64,000 nucleotides of DNA, taken from Phoebastria nigripes (Eukaryota > Chordata > Aves > Procellariiformes > Diomedeidae). Positions 13,913 through 23,857 of the stretch are shown piece after piece. The position numbers and the translations under genes were made by a program. A model generated the notes under the pieces. It was not told the origin of the DNA. It saw nothing but the letters and a program-made list of their open reading frames with translations, and did not search any database. Each line of letters begins with the position of its first letter. Position 1 is the stretch's first letter. The DNA lies in NCBI GenBank assembly GCA_035582835.1, contig JAYKAV010002946.1, forward strand, positions 362,978 through 426,977. Direction: 5' to 3'.

Positions 13913-14780
13913 ACCTCTCCCGATCACCAAAACCTTTCAGAAAACAACAAAAAGTGGCCTCGCAGTAAGACCCCGTCCTCTTCCCCCATGCCACCCTGGT
14001 GCTGTACAGGCTGCTGCCCTCTCTCTGGGGATGCAGACCCCTGCCCACACCCACCTCCTGCAGGCAAGGACGTGTCTCCCCCTGCCCCGGCTGTTCCGAA
14101 CCTGTAGAGCCGTGTCCTCCCTTGGGAGCTGGGATGGCTGAGCCACGGCCTCTGACAGGCCGGGTAGCTGGGGTACAGGGTGCTGGGCACCGTACCCTGT
14201 GGGGTCTCACCCACAGAGGACACTGCCCTTGGCAGAGCCTCCGGCTCCTGCAGGGGCCCCCTACATGCTCTGGGCCAAGCAGGACACAGGCCTGCCCCTG
14301 TCCCAGCTGTTAGGGCTGGGCCTCCTGCCCCAAGGTGGGAGGTCCCCAGGAGGCCTGGTCCTCCCTGCGGGCCGGGCTCCCATGGCACAGGCCTTCTCCA
14401 GCACACCATAGATGTTTGTGAGCTCTGGTGTCAGACGCCTCTTTTCCTGGCAGCGTTTTTATTTAAATATACGACATAGGCAGAAGACAAGAGAAGGAAG
14501 CACTGCCATTTGTGTACAGCCCTCTGAAAGGCATCCCTGTTCAGATGCTGGAATAAACGTGAGAAAAACACCCAAACCCCGCAGTGGACCTGATGCCAGG
14601 GAATATCAGAGCAGCCCGGTGTGCTGCTGGGTGGAAATGCCTGCCTCGGCTTTCCCTCAGCCCAGGGCCCTGCCCGGCAAACACCGCCTGTTCTCCGCAG
14701 CCGTGCAGCCACCAGCAGCTGGCACGTAGCCAGTGAAAGGATACAGACCTACGGTCACTTCCAGACACTACCTCCCGAGT
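13913..14780. other. GC-rich block of unknown origin beside the CR1 fragment
   Basis: About 870 bp of clearly GC-rich sequence sits in AT-rich surroundings. CpG occurs but is not enriched relative to the base composition, so this does not look like a classical CpG island. Long overlapping frames (up to 161 codons) occur on both strands, which is expected when stop codons are rare, and none has a recognisable domain. A minus-strand AATAAA lies near 14459-14464. Candidates are an unrecognised LTR or ERV piece, an old GC-rich repeat inserted with the CR1, or a decayed gene fragment. I found no TG...CA ends with flanking duplication. Confidence 0.6.
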
Positions 14781-16634
14781 CCACAGCACTGTGCTCAGAG
14801 AGACAATAAATCAGAACAGAAAATCCCTATTTATGGACTAGTGACTGCAACCCCCAACAGGCTCCCGTGCCTCAATCACCTTAAAGTAGTAAACCTGGAT
14901 AAGGGATATTTAATTTTTCCATCCTTGACTGCTTGTCTGAGACACAGTCGTGACATCAGGTGGTCGCAACAACTGTTTTTATAACCAACCCACAACAATG
15001 AAAGTTTCTAAAAGTAATACTGGGGTAACACTCAGATCCCCTTTCTGATTCCTCCAACCTTTCCCCTTTACTACAGAGCTCCTCATTTTAAGATGTGCTA
15101 TTTTCCATCTCCTATCACATATGATTTTGTCACAGCCTAAGCTACCTTTCTTGGAATGAACAGTTTACACCAAACAAGTTATTTTCCTGATGTAATGCCA
15201 TTTTTAGGTGCATTTCCAACACACATATGCATGCATTTACTATCTATTTTTGTTTGAATAAAATGATACTTTATGTATTCATTTTCTGGAAAGAAAGCAG
15301 ATGTAGTTTTTTTTACTACTTTTTAACTATTTTTAGGGTTTTCTACAATTATTTTACTAGATATGTTCTGTCTGAGGACTTCTAGCATCTTGGCTGCTCA
15401 CTTAGCATCAAATGGCACAACTAATTCCTAGTCAAGCAGCTGAAGTATTTTTCTAGTTTCTCACAGAAATAATTTCTTGTTTCTAACACAGCATCATTTA
15501 CTGGGGGGGGGTAGGTGGATAAGGAAAAAAAAAAAAAAAGTAACACCCCTTTTCATTCAAAGTCTATAGATATCTCAGCAAAGAAATATTCCCAACAACC
15601 TCAATATATTGTAAAATATGCAGTCATGTTAACTCAGTTTACTTTATATAGGTAATCAATAAATTATCTATTAATTAAAAATACAGTTTTAATGTATTCA
15701 TACCAAAATATTCCTCAGTTACATACTATTTTTAAAAATGTTGCAGAAACAAAAATCATAAATGTACATATCAGCCATCTAACAGACAAATAGTAAATAC
15801 CTAATAGCTAATATACTCTAAGAATGCAATACTGAAAATTCTGTCCAGACTTTAAAACAGTACATTCAAATACCATAAGAACAGATTTGTTTCACTTCAC
15901 AGAACAACAAAGGCTCTAACTTCAAAATCCTTGGCCACAATAATCTGTTCTGCTAGAAACGTCATTCCCTTTCAGGAGCCTGCGTAAGCAGCAGCGTCAG
16001 TCTTTTTTGCTGAGGGGTCCACACTGTACTCAGACAACGCCAATACAAAAGGAAAGCACGAACATATACATACATTAAAAAAAAAAAAAAAGCTAAGGAT
16101 TTCTCTTTCCTTATTTCCTCCAACTTACCCACCATGTTATTAATTTCTATTCTCCTTTCCTCAAACACCAAAAAAAACCTATTTCCTTTCTATTTAAATG
16201 GAGTTGCAGTTCTGGTGTAAGGAGAATGATTGACCAGCACTGTTAAACAATCTTTGTATTGCACAGGTGTGGTTCATGTTTTATAACACCTTGTTTATGA
16301 GACTGTTGATTGAAAATTATATGACTTGAGCACTCCTCCTAGTTGCATTATGAGAACTTATTGTTGATTTATTTTCATGTAGTGTTGCTGAACTATATTT
16401 TAGATGTATTAGATTAATCTTTTTTATTCCTTTTTAACTATGGTTTTTAGATTAGACTACATAGATGCATAATGATGTATAAACTGTTGGATCCCAGCCC
16501 CCCAAACACCACACACCTCTTTTTTAAAGGTTTGCCATCAAGCTGAGAGTGCAAGACAGACACAGACAAAATGGAGCAGAACCACTGTCAGACACTGACA
16601 GTGCAGAGAAACACAGACAGACAGATAACAGATA

Positions 16635-16655
16635 GTAGGGTACTAAGTACCCTAC
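16635..16655. repeat. Perfect 10-bp inverted repeat with 1-nt centre
   Basis: The arms GTAGGGTACT and AGTACCCTAC flank a single A. The symmetry is exact. It could be a chance palindrome, a dimeric protein-binding site, or a small hairpin; nothing beside it decides between these. Confidence 0.9.
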
Positions 16656-17934
16656 AATTTATTGAAGCAAATAGAGGAGAGTTGAGTGGCAAATTGCCTA
16701 CACTGTTCACAAACCAGCAGGCTACCCTGTTTGCCAGCCTTCCAAATTGTTTCTGGGTAATTTGGCACATTTCTACTTTGTTGTGCTATTTCTTATGGAG
16801 TGACTTTGAGTTTTGATCATTCCCTGTTGTGCAAGATCTTTTTCCAAACACTAGCAAAACTTCTAAGAATGATGGTAGGAACAACTGAATACATGGAAAA
16901 CATTAGCTGATCAAGCAATTATGTAAAGTGATATGAACTCAGACAGACACATAACTGTTTTTAAAGGAATTAAAAACGTATTAAATACCAAATGAAAACA
17001 AAACAAAAAAAAAAAAACCCAACAAACAAAATTTTTCTCTACCAAAGCTGACGAAAGATTCCTATCTTAAAGAACAGAGCATAGGAAATTTGTCAGGAAA
17101 GTGATATGAGAAACAAATACTTCTTTTCCCTACTGAATAAGATAAATATGAAGCAAAACAGCAAAGATCCAAGGAAGATAAAATACAGTTTCTTTTTGAG
17201 GTGGTGTCATCTTTCTTCTTGAAAGCATAAAAGGTCACTTCTTTAAAATTATGGCAAGGACACTGCTGTTCACAAAGTCAGGAAACCAGGAAAAAGAATT
17301 TGATAGCAATAGTAATTTTAGACCTGCTGATAATTCTCAGCACTAACCTGATATGCAGTTTTGCTCTGAGAAATGAAAGGAAACTTTACTATATGAAGCA
17401 AACTCTAGTATAATTCTGTGATTGATTAATTTCTGTGCCTGACATTGTGTGTATATATACACATCTTATATATATGCACTCATTTTATATGTACACATGT
17501 TCAGTATGTGTATGTATTCTAGTTAGTTATGTCCTTCTGTAGCAGAGAAAGCATCAGCCTTACCAACAGCCCAGACAGGAAAGTGGCAGTGATTGTAGTG
17601 TGCTGTGAGAGATCGAGTGGTCTAACAAAGCTGGGAAAACACAACAGCAATGGGAAACCTCAGTTGCCCCCCCATCTGGGCCATGCAGTTATCACATTCA
17701 GTTGTGATGCTGAGACTGAATTTCTAGCGGCTGTCGATAAGAACTACATGAAGGACGCAGTCTGGGGCACCACGAGAGGAGAAGCACCTCTGGGCGCTGG
17801 TCTGAAGCAGCATGCAGGACCTGGCTGAAAGCACACCTAAAGAGCCACTCAGCAGCTGTGACAATAACGTACCTGGAGTCCGCATCTTACAAGACCAGCA
17901 AGCCAGAAAATAAACTGTAGCAGCGCTTAATTTA

Positions 17935-17988
17935 AAAACAAAAAAAAACCCACAAAAACAACAACAACAAAAAAACAAAACACAAAAA
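17935..17988 (+). repeat. A/C-only low-complexity tract
   Basis: Almost only A and C on the plus strand, with (CAA)n-like runs and A-runs. It belongs to the same class as the tracts at 16994-17032, 39325-39368 and 41659-41775, and is the reverse sense of the G/T tracts further right. Confidence 0.9.
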
Positions 17989-18099
17989 TAACAGCTCTCT
18001 TCAAAAGATAAAAAGCCATCTAAAAGATGAAAATATTCAGACACAAAACAGAGTCTATTTATAGACACTGTACCATAGGCCCAATGGAAATGCATTTCA

Positions 18100-18945
18100 C
18101 CTGTCCAGAATGGTTTACAAAGACAATAAAAGACATTCTCTCTAAAAAGCCAGGTAAGAAAGGTTTTGGAATTAAAAAGGCTATTTTGCAGAAGATGAAG
18201 TTATGCCTAAATCAAGTAATAGGGAGGATTATAAATGTCGACAGCTTAAATGTAAACACTAGGCTGGCCCAAAGGGATTGAGAAGCAACTTGAAGACGAC
18301 ATGAAAATTAGTAAACAATCATTTTTCTCAGGAACACAACCTTGCTAGAGAGGGCAAACAGACGATGAAATTTAAAAGAAAAAAAAAAAAAAGAACGGTC
18401 AGAGGAGATAGAACACAGCAAAAAAGCTAAAGGATTTTCTCATATCTGAATTTATCAAGCAGACTGCTCATGTGCCAAAATTTTATTTTTTTTTTAAAAA
18501 CAAAGAATGTGTTGGAGGAACTGTTTGAAATTAAAACATCAGTACAAATACTTGTAGAACAAACTGACAGGTTGGACAGTGACTAATCACCATTATTTAC
18601 CTAAGTTCTAAAAGAACTCAGGGATAAAATATCCAAACTATTAATTCTATCAGTAACCTACCACCTAAATTGCCTTGATGGCAAACATGTAGCAATTTTT
18701 AATGGCTTTAGTGAAGATCCAGGAATAAGGAATGCCCTAAATAAACTAATGTAGATTAATATGATAATTAAGGAAGAGCCTAAGTATCTTCTGTAAAGGG
18801 AAGTCATGCTTTCCAAATCTATTTCTCTGAAGGAGTCAATGAGCCAATGGACAAAGGAAAGTAAATTATATATTCTACTTCCATTTCCAAAAGACATGCA
18901 ATAAGGTCTCTTACTGACACTCATCAAGGAACTAAACAGTTATAC
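18100..18945 (+). mobile_element. Ancient CR1-like LINE, ORF2 linker and N-terminal RT remnant
   Basis: A run of matches to the CR1/L3-type ORF2 plan is recognisable in order. First is the basic linker (around 18190-18310, including RLAQRD). Next is a segment like EELFEIKTSVQILVEQTDRL before RT (18505-18590). Then comes the 'LKELR' stretch (18610-18640) and a stretch corresponding to 'VAIFKKG..EDPGNYR' (18680-18725). Last are CKG-S at about 18790-18815 (read as VKGSHAFQIYFSEGVNE) and a remnant of 'YLDFQKAFDKVPY' (18870-18915). There are stops and indels throughout, so it is long dead and much older than the CR1 at 22372. This is the class better preserved in turtles and crocodilians. The 5' limit is approximate. 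Confidence 0.72.
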
Positions 18946-18954
18946 AATAACAAA

Positions 18955-19030
18955 GCAAGCCATATCTGGTCAGTCTAAAGGTCCACCTGTCATACGACCC
19001 TGTGTCTGTCAGGAGCTGATTCTGTGCCAC
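18955..19030 (-). mobile_element. Ancient CR1 3'-terminal scrap in opposite orientation
   Basis: The plus strand resembles the reverse complement of the old CR1 3' end that reads 'gacagg..actgggctagatggacc..tggtctgacc' in reptile genomes. Recognisable pieces are CTGGTCAGTCTAAAGGTCCA and GTGTCTGTCAGGAG. It lies just where the sense-strand ancient CR1 breaks off. I infer an antisense insertion into the older copy; its right-hand limit, possibly up to about 19330, is not visible. Confidence 0.5.
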
Positions 19031-19334
19031 AAGGCTGATATTCTTTCATCGTTAGTTTTGACACTTATTTGGCAATTCTTCTGATTATAGTGACTTGACA
19101 TTTATAATGTAAAATAGATAGAATTTATATAGATTTTGATATATTGTATTTATTTTTAACCAAACATATGCCTTCCCTTAGCACTTCTCTGGCTTGACTG
19201 GCATCCCCAGTTATGCACCGACGTTCCAGAATCCAGGCGTATGCACTGGTGTACACAGTAGCCACCCAAGAGTTTGAGAAAAGGGAATAATATCCACAAC
19301 GAATGGTAACAGAGAGCAGAAAGTTACAAACCAA

Positions 19335-19405
19335 TCAACTGAAATAAAAGCAACTGGCTGAATGACAAGAACCAAAAGGTTATCACAGGCAACACATGCC
19401 AAAGA
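19335..19405 (+). mobile_element. Probable continuation of the ancient CR1 RT domain
   Basis: The plus-strand reading SNWLNDKNQKVITGN corresponds to the CR1 RT stretch W-NWL-DR-Q-V-(I/V)NG. This is the next conserved block expected after the KAFD-VP motif near 18900. The roughly 390 bp between would then be an insertion. Sequence to the right could not be matched further. Confidence 0.4.
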
Positions 19406-20439
19406 CATAAAAAACCTAGCACTGATTGAATTAATCTACCTAGATAAAAGTATGGTGTTGGACCTGGGGAATATGGAAATTACTTGCCCGGATGAAAGTA
19501 GCCATATAAATTAGACAATGATTTTGCCATACACCAAGAGACTTCAGGAGGAGACCTGCTGGCTAAAGGAGTATATTAACAGCCAGTTAAAGAATCAGCT
19601 GCTATTTAATTTGCAAATAGGACTGAGATACTTCCAGCATAACCCTGTCAACATATGCACAAACCACTCATTTTGATTAAGAGTCACACTACAAAATTAG
19701 GTGTTCAAGAAGGGTCATCTCTGGCAGAACCTAGCCAAAGCAGCCAACCCCCCACCAAAAAATATGATATTGTCAGTTAAACATACTTCTGCTGGCAACA
19801 GAACATTTGGATCATAGTTGAACTAGCTGCTCTTCAAAATCACTGGGTTTGAACAGGAAGTTCAATCTTTGTATCAAAAGCCAAAAAAAGCATGCATGGA
19901 CTTTTGCTTTCCATCTAGCATTCTTAAAACACCTTCTTTTAGCACCGCCAAATCATACATTGCAACACTCTCAAATTAAAACTTCCTCTTTCTTGAGTAG
20001 TTCATTGTTACACTGCTTCACTTCTTGAAGGAATTTTTTTTTCACACCAAAAAAACTTCAGCTTTAAGATTTTTATAAAGCCAGTTCAAGTTTTTTAGCA
20101 TGGCATTAGGTAAACACATCACTTTCTCCTACATTAGTGAATACAGAAGTGGGAATTATGGTTCCACCCCTTTTATGCTACTTCTTGTGGTCCTTCATGG
20201 TGGAAATACAGATGGACAATTTTATATATATATATATTCACACATATAAAAGATACATATATGTTTCCAATGGAGAATCTCATTAACCATAATGGAGACT
20301 GAATGGTGATATTATATGCTTTAATTACACTGTATGAAGGACTACAACCAAGCTATTACTTTAAAGCTCTATAATTTAAAACATAACATCAGCCCATAAA
20401 CAAAGGGAAGAAAAAAAATTACTGGGAGAAAACTTGTTG
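19406..20439. other. Non-coding, probably decayed repeat
   Basis: No gene seen. Part of this may be unrecognisable remains of the same ancient LINE. A TA microsatellite lies just right of 20220 with several TATA repeats. Confidence 0.4.
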
Positions 20440-20850
20440 AATTATCTGGTCGATCTCTCTGATTTAAGAAACGAGCAATTCTGCCTAACCTATTCCTGAA
20501 AGATGCTACCGTAACCTTTTCTTAAAATTCTCTTATACTGGAGACGCTTCAACCTCCTCAACACTTCACTGCCCTTGTGGTAAAAAACTACTTCCTGATG
20601 TTTAAAATGGATGTTTTTGGCTTCATTGTAAACCTACTACTTCTTACCCCTTGCTCAGTATAAAAAAGAAAAATTGCTTCCTTCCACTTTTGTAACCATT
20701 GCGGGGGGAGGAGGAATGTTTCAAGCATTACTAACTCCACATCAGTCACTCTGCTAGATCAAAATAAGCCCTTTTGCTACAGTATTTCCTATGGTCAGTT
20801 TTCAAAACTGGTATTTCTTAGTAGACTTCTCCATGGTCTACATAGGTGTA
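20440..20850 (-). mobile_element. Ancient CR1 3' end, antisense
   Basis: Reverse-complemented, this follows the CR1 C-terminal/3' UTR order. First comes a stretch corresponding to 'aaaacctttaatcatttttg..tctctgg' (20800-20840). Then CATCAGGAAGTAGTTTTTTACC (20585-20606, equivalent to the usual 'aggaa(g)aa.tttttta.c'), GGGCAGTGAAG, GAGGAGGTTGAAGCGTCTCC and TTTTAAGAAAAGGTTA, ending in a weak 'ggactagatgacc'-like stretch near 20445. Divergence and deletions are heavy. The identification rests on the order of these blocks. Confidence 0.63.
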
Positions 20851-22371
20851 GAATCTGAAACTGGCACGAGGCTGCTTCAGTTTAGTAGTACTGAACAGAA
20901 GAGAGAAATTATTTCTTGTGAGATGCGAGTAACGTTCCTCTCTATACAGTGATCTGACATTTTTGCACGTGCGGCATTGCTTGTGGGGGTGCTCCCACAG
21001 CCCACCCTTGGCAAAATGTCCTGGGTAACAACAGCAATTAAGATAGGGGAGTGAGTGAAAATACTAAAGACAAATCAAACACCCCAAACGGTGCTTGCCC
21101 CAAACCAATACTGCTAAGGAGGAAGCTGACCATCAACCAGGTTAAGCAGTGACCAGGGAAATGCAAGGATACTCTTGAAACAAAGCAGACTGATTGAGAG
21201 AAAGCATAAAGGAAGCATGAGTACAACACACTGCGTGCATCCTCGTTAGCTGAATCTTACTTTATTCTTTTACAGACTTTTAAAATCATTTTTATCAAGA
21301 TTATTTTAAATCCCAGTCTTCTTTTTTATAGCACATGCAGCCACTCTTTACCTATTCCATTTGTTCACTTAATAACCATATATCCCATTCAACTACCCAA
21401 GCTGTTAACAAAGCTACTCAGTAATACCAGATCCAAGAAAGAATCAAGCTGAATCCCACTTGTAATTCCTTCAATTTAAAATTGAAGCATTGATAACTAT
21501 TCTCTGGAAACAGTTTTATATTAATCTGTTGAAACAGTTTGATATTAATGTATTTTTCTTGGAACAGACTTTGGTGAGACAATGCTTGTCAAAAATCTCT
21601 ACCATTTCAAATATTTCAGCGAGTGTCACAAACACATAACTAAATTGGTAACAAGATAGATTGCGGCTATTTCCATATTCCCACTGGGCCTAAGATTCCC
21701 AGTTAGAGATTAAGACCCTAATATTTTAGGTGTTATACGAGTATAGAACAAAGAACCAAAATAAAAGATAAGAGTACACATGGATACAGAAAGATGCGTG
21801 GGGAAAAAAGAAAGAGTAATTATTCCTGTAACAGGCAGTTGTCTCACTGTATGAATGATCTAACACAGTTGTGAAGTCTGTTGAAATAAAGGAGAATGCT
21901 GGATTACCAGTCACAAAATCCAGATATTGGAATTATTTTCACATTTACCATGCAAGGATAACATGTCTAAACCACTCCGAAGAATTGTATTTAAATACCT
22001 GTCATAGCTGACTTTTTTGAAAATTTATGGGTTTTGTTAATTACTTTCAGACATTCTCCATCTCCAGATAACATGGATTTCAATAAATTCTTTCAGAAAT
22101 TACTTCAGATCAGACAGATGTATTTAGAAAAGGTTAAAGAAGGATATTTTAATCTTTTATTAGGATTCCTTCTCATTCTGTCTTGCTTTTAACTTTTGCG
22201 ACATTCTGGCTCTGCAAAAAAAAAGCCCTTGCCCTGAGCATAAGAGTTTTAACCCCTGTTTCTCCTGAAGAGGAGATTATGGAAAGCAGATGATATCATT
22301 TACACCACAGAATCTGACAATTCTACAAAAGTCAGAATATTTTAACATTTTCCACAGAAAACAGACTAAAC
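20851..22371. other. AT-rich non-coding DNA
   Basis: No gene seen. Contains the 24-bp tandem duplication listed separately, and short chance frames only. Confidence 0.55.
21507..21554 (+). repeat. 24-bp tandem duplication
   Basis: Two adjacent copies of GAAACAGTTTTATATTAATC-TGTT type, identical at 21 of 24 positions. Probably replication slippage. Confidence 0.9.
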
Positions 22372-22389
22372 CATCGTATTGTATTTGAG

Positions 22390-23531
22390 AAGTTGTGGCA
22401 GTCCAGTGAAGTTCCCACTGACTGGAAAAGGGGAAACATATAACCCCCATTTTTAAAAAGGAGAAAAAGGAAGACCCGGGGAACTACAGGCCAGTCAGTC
22501 TGATCCCTGTGCCTGGNAAGATCATGGAGCAGTTCCTCCTGCAAGCTATGCTAAGGCACATGGAGGAGGGCAGGGAGGTGATTCGAGACAGCATGGCTTC
22601 ACCAAGGGCAAGTCCTGCCTGACTAACCTGGTGGCCTTCTATGATGGAGTGACTACATCAGTGGACGTGGGAAGGGCTACAGATGTCNTCTANCTGGACC
22701 TCTGTAAGGCCTTTGACACGGTCCCCCACAACATCCTTCTCTCTAAACTGGAGAGGTNTGGATTTGATGGGTGGACTGTCCGGTGGGTGAGGAATTGGTT
22801 GGGTGGTCGCATCCAGAGGGTAGTGGTCAACGGCTCANTGTTCCNATGGAGATTGGTGANGAGTGGCATCCCACAGGGGTCCATATTGGGACCNATACTG
22901 TTTAATACCTTCATCAATGACATAGATGGTGGGATCGAGTGCACCCTCAGCAAGTTTGCAGACGACACCAAGCTGAGTGGTGCAGTCGACATGCCTGAGG
23001 GAAGGGATGCCATCCAGAGGGACCTGGACAAGCTCGAGAAGTGGGCCCGTGTGAACCTCATGAGGTTCAACAAGGCCAAGTGCAAGGTCCTGCACCTGGG
23101 TCAGGGCAACCCCCGGTATCAATACAGGCTGGGGGATGAAAGGATTGAGAGCAGCCCTTTGGAGAAGGACTTGGGGGTACTGGTGGATGAAAAGCTGGAC
23201 ATGAGCCAGCAACATGCGCTCGCAGCCCAGAAGGCCAACCGTCTCCTGGGCTGCATCACAAGAAGCGTGGCCAGCAGGTCAAGGGAGGTGATTCTGCCCC
23301 TCTACTCTGGTGAGACCCCACCTGGAGTACTGCGTCCAGCTCTGGAGCCCTCAGCACAAGAAAGACATGGACCTGTTGGAGCAGGTCCAGAGGAGGGTCA
23401 CAAAAATGATCAGGGGGATGGAACGCCTCTCCTGTGAAGAAAGGCTGAGAGAGTTGGGGTTGTTCAGCCTGGAGAAGAGAAGGCTTTGGGGAGACCTTAT
23501 TGCAGCCTTTCAGTACTTAAAGGGGGCTTAA
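22390..23531 (+). pseudogene. CR1 ORF2 reverse-transcriptase remnant
   Basis: This is the RT portion of CR1 ORF2, which in intact elements copies the LINE RNA at the target site. Visible in order are VP-DWKRGN, then [53 protein letters not shown], the catalytic [10 protein letters not shown] (about 22948-22977; FADD is normal for CR1), [34 protein letters not shown], and the end [16 protein letters not shown] followed by AFQYLKGA and a stop at 23529-23531. It is broken by a shift near 22440 (ATATAACCCCC), a 4-nt loss near 22590 (GACAGCATGG where the family has a longer form), and a 5-nt loss near 23310. The longest single frame is 22631-23437. It lacks the endonuclease domain. It cannot make protein as it stands. 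Confidence 0.95.
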
Positions 23532-23857
23532 AAAAAGATGGCGGCAAACTTTTTAGCAGGGCTTGTTGCAACAGGACAAGGAGGAATGGCTTTAAACTAA
23601 AAGAGTTAAATAGTTTATATCTAGATTTAGACTAGATATAAGGAAGAAATTTTTTATGCTGAGGGTGGTGAAACACTGGAACAGGTTGCCCAGAGAGGTG
23701 GTAGATGCCCCATCCCTGGAAACATTCAAGGTGAGGTTGGACGGGGCTCTGAGCAACCCGATCTAGTTGAAGATTGTCCCTGCCCATGGCAGGGGGGTTG
23801 GACTAGATGACCTTTAGAGGTCCCTTCCAACCCAAACTATTCTGTGATTCTACGATC
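23532..23857 (+). other. CR1 3' UTR and terminal repeat
   Basis: Non-coding 3' part of the element at 22372. It contains the conserved AGACTAGATATAAGGAAGAA, GGTTGCCCAGAGAGGTGG, and GGTTGGACTAGATGACCTTT blocks and the tail TTCTGTG-ATTCTACG. In CR1 the 3' end is the part recognised by the element's own reverse transcriptase. Both 8-mers differ slightly from ATTCTATG, consistent with an aged but not ancient copy. Confidence 0.93.

Larger units (their letters stand above)
14781..18099. other. AT-rich DNA with simple repeats, no gene seen
   Basis: This holds a G9 run plus an A15 run (15503-15540), an A-run (about 16078-16092), an A/C-only tract (16994-17032), and a TA/TG-rich microsatellite-like patch (17449-17520). 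The part around 17540-17900 is less AT-rich and could be the decayed 5' portion of the old CR1 that follows, but I could not match it. No splice-bounded open frame stands out. Confidence 0.5.
22372..23857 (+). mobile_element. 5'-truncated CR1 LINE (about 1.5 kb), relatively young
   Basis: The best-preserved element in the window. It starts abruptly inside ORF2 ('gtatttgagaag', just N-terminal to RT), carries most of the reverse transcriptase and the C-terminal region, then a complete-looking 3' UTR. It ends at TATTCTGTG-ATTCTACGATC, the imperfect terminal 8-mer repeat that defines CR1. Homology ends at about 23857 in unique DNA. Truncation at the 5' end and the lack of an obvious target-site duplication are usual for CR1. 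Eight ambiguous bases lie between 22517 and 22894. The 3' UTR contains a short extra stretch (around 23605-23630, TTAAATAGTTTATATCTA) relative to the form I remember. I did not assign a subfamily. Confidence 0.97.

Noticed and set aside
13881..14409. Overlapping long frames on both strands of the GC-rich block
   Set aside because: Stop codons are rare in GC-rich DNA; several frames overlap and none shows a domain or consistent splice sites.
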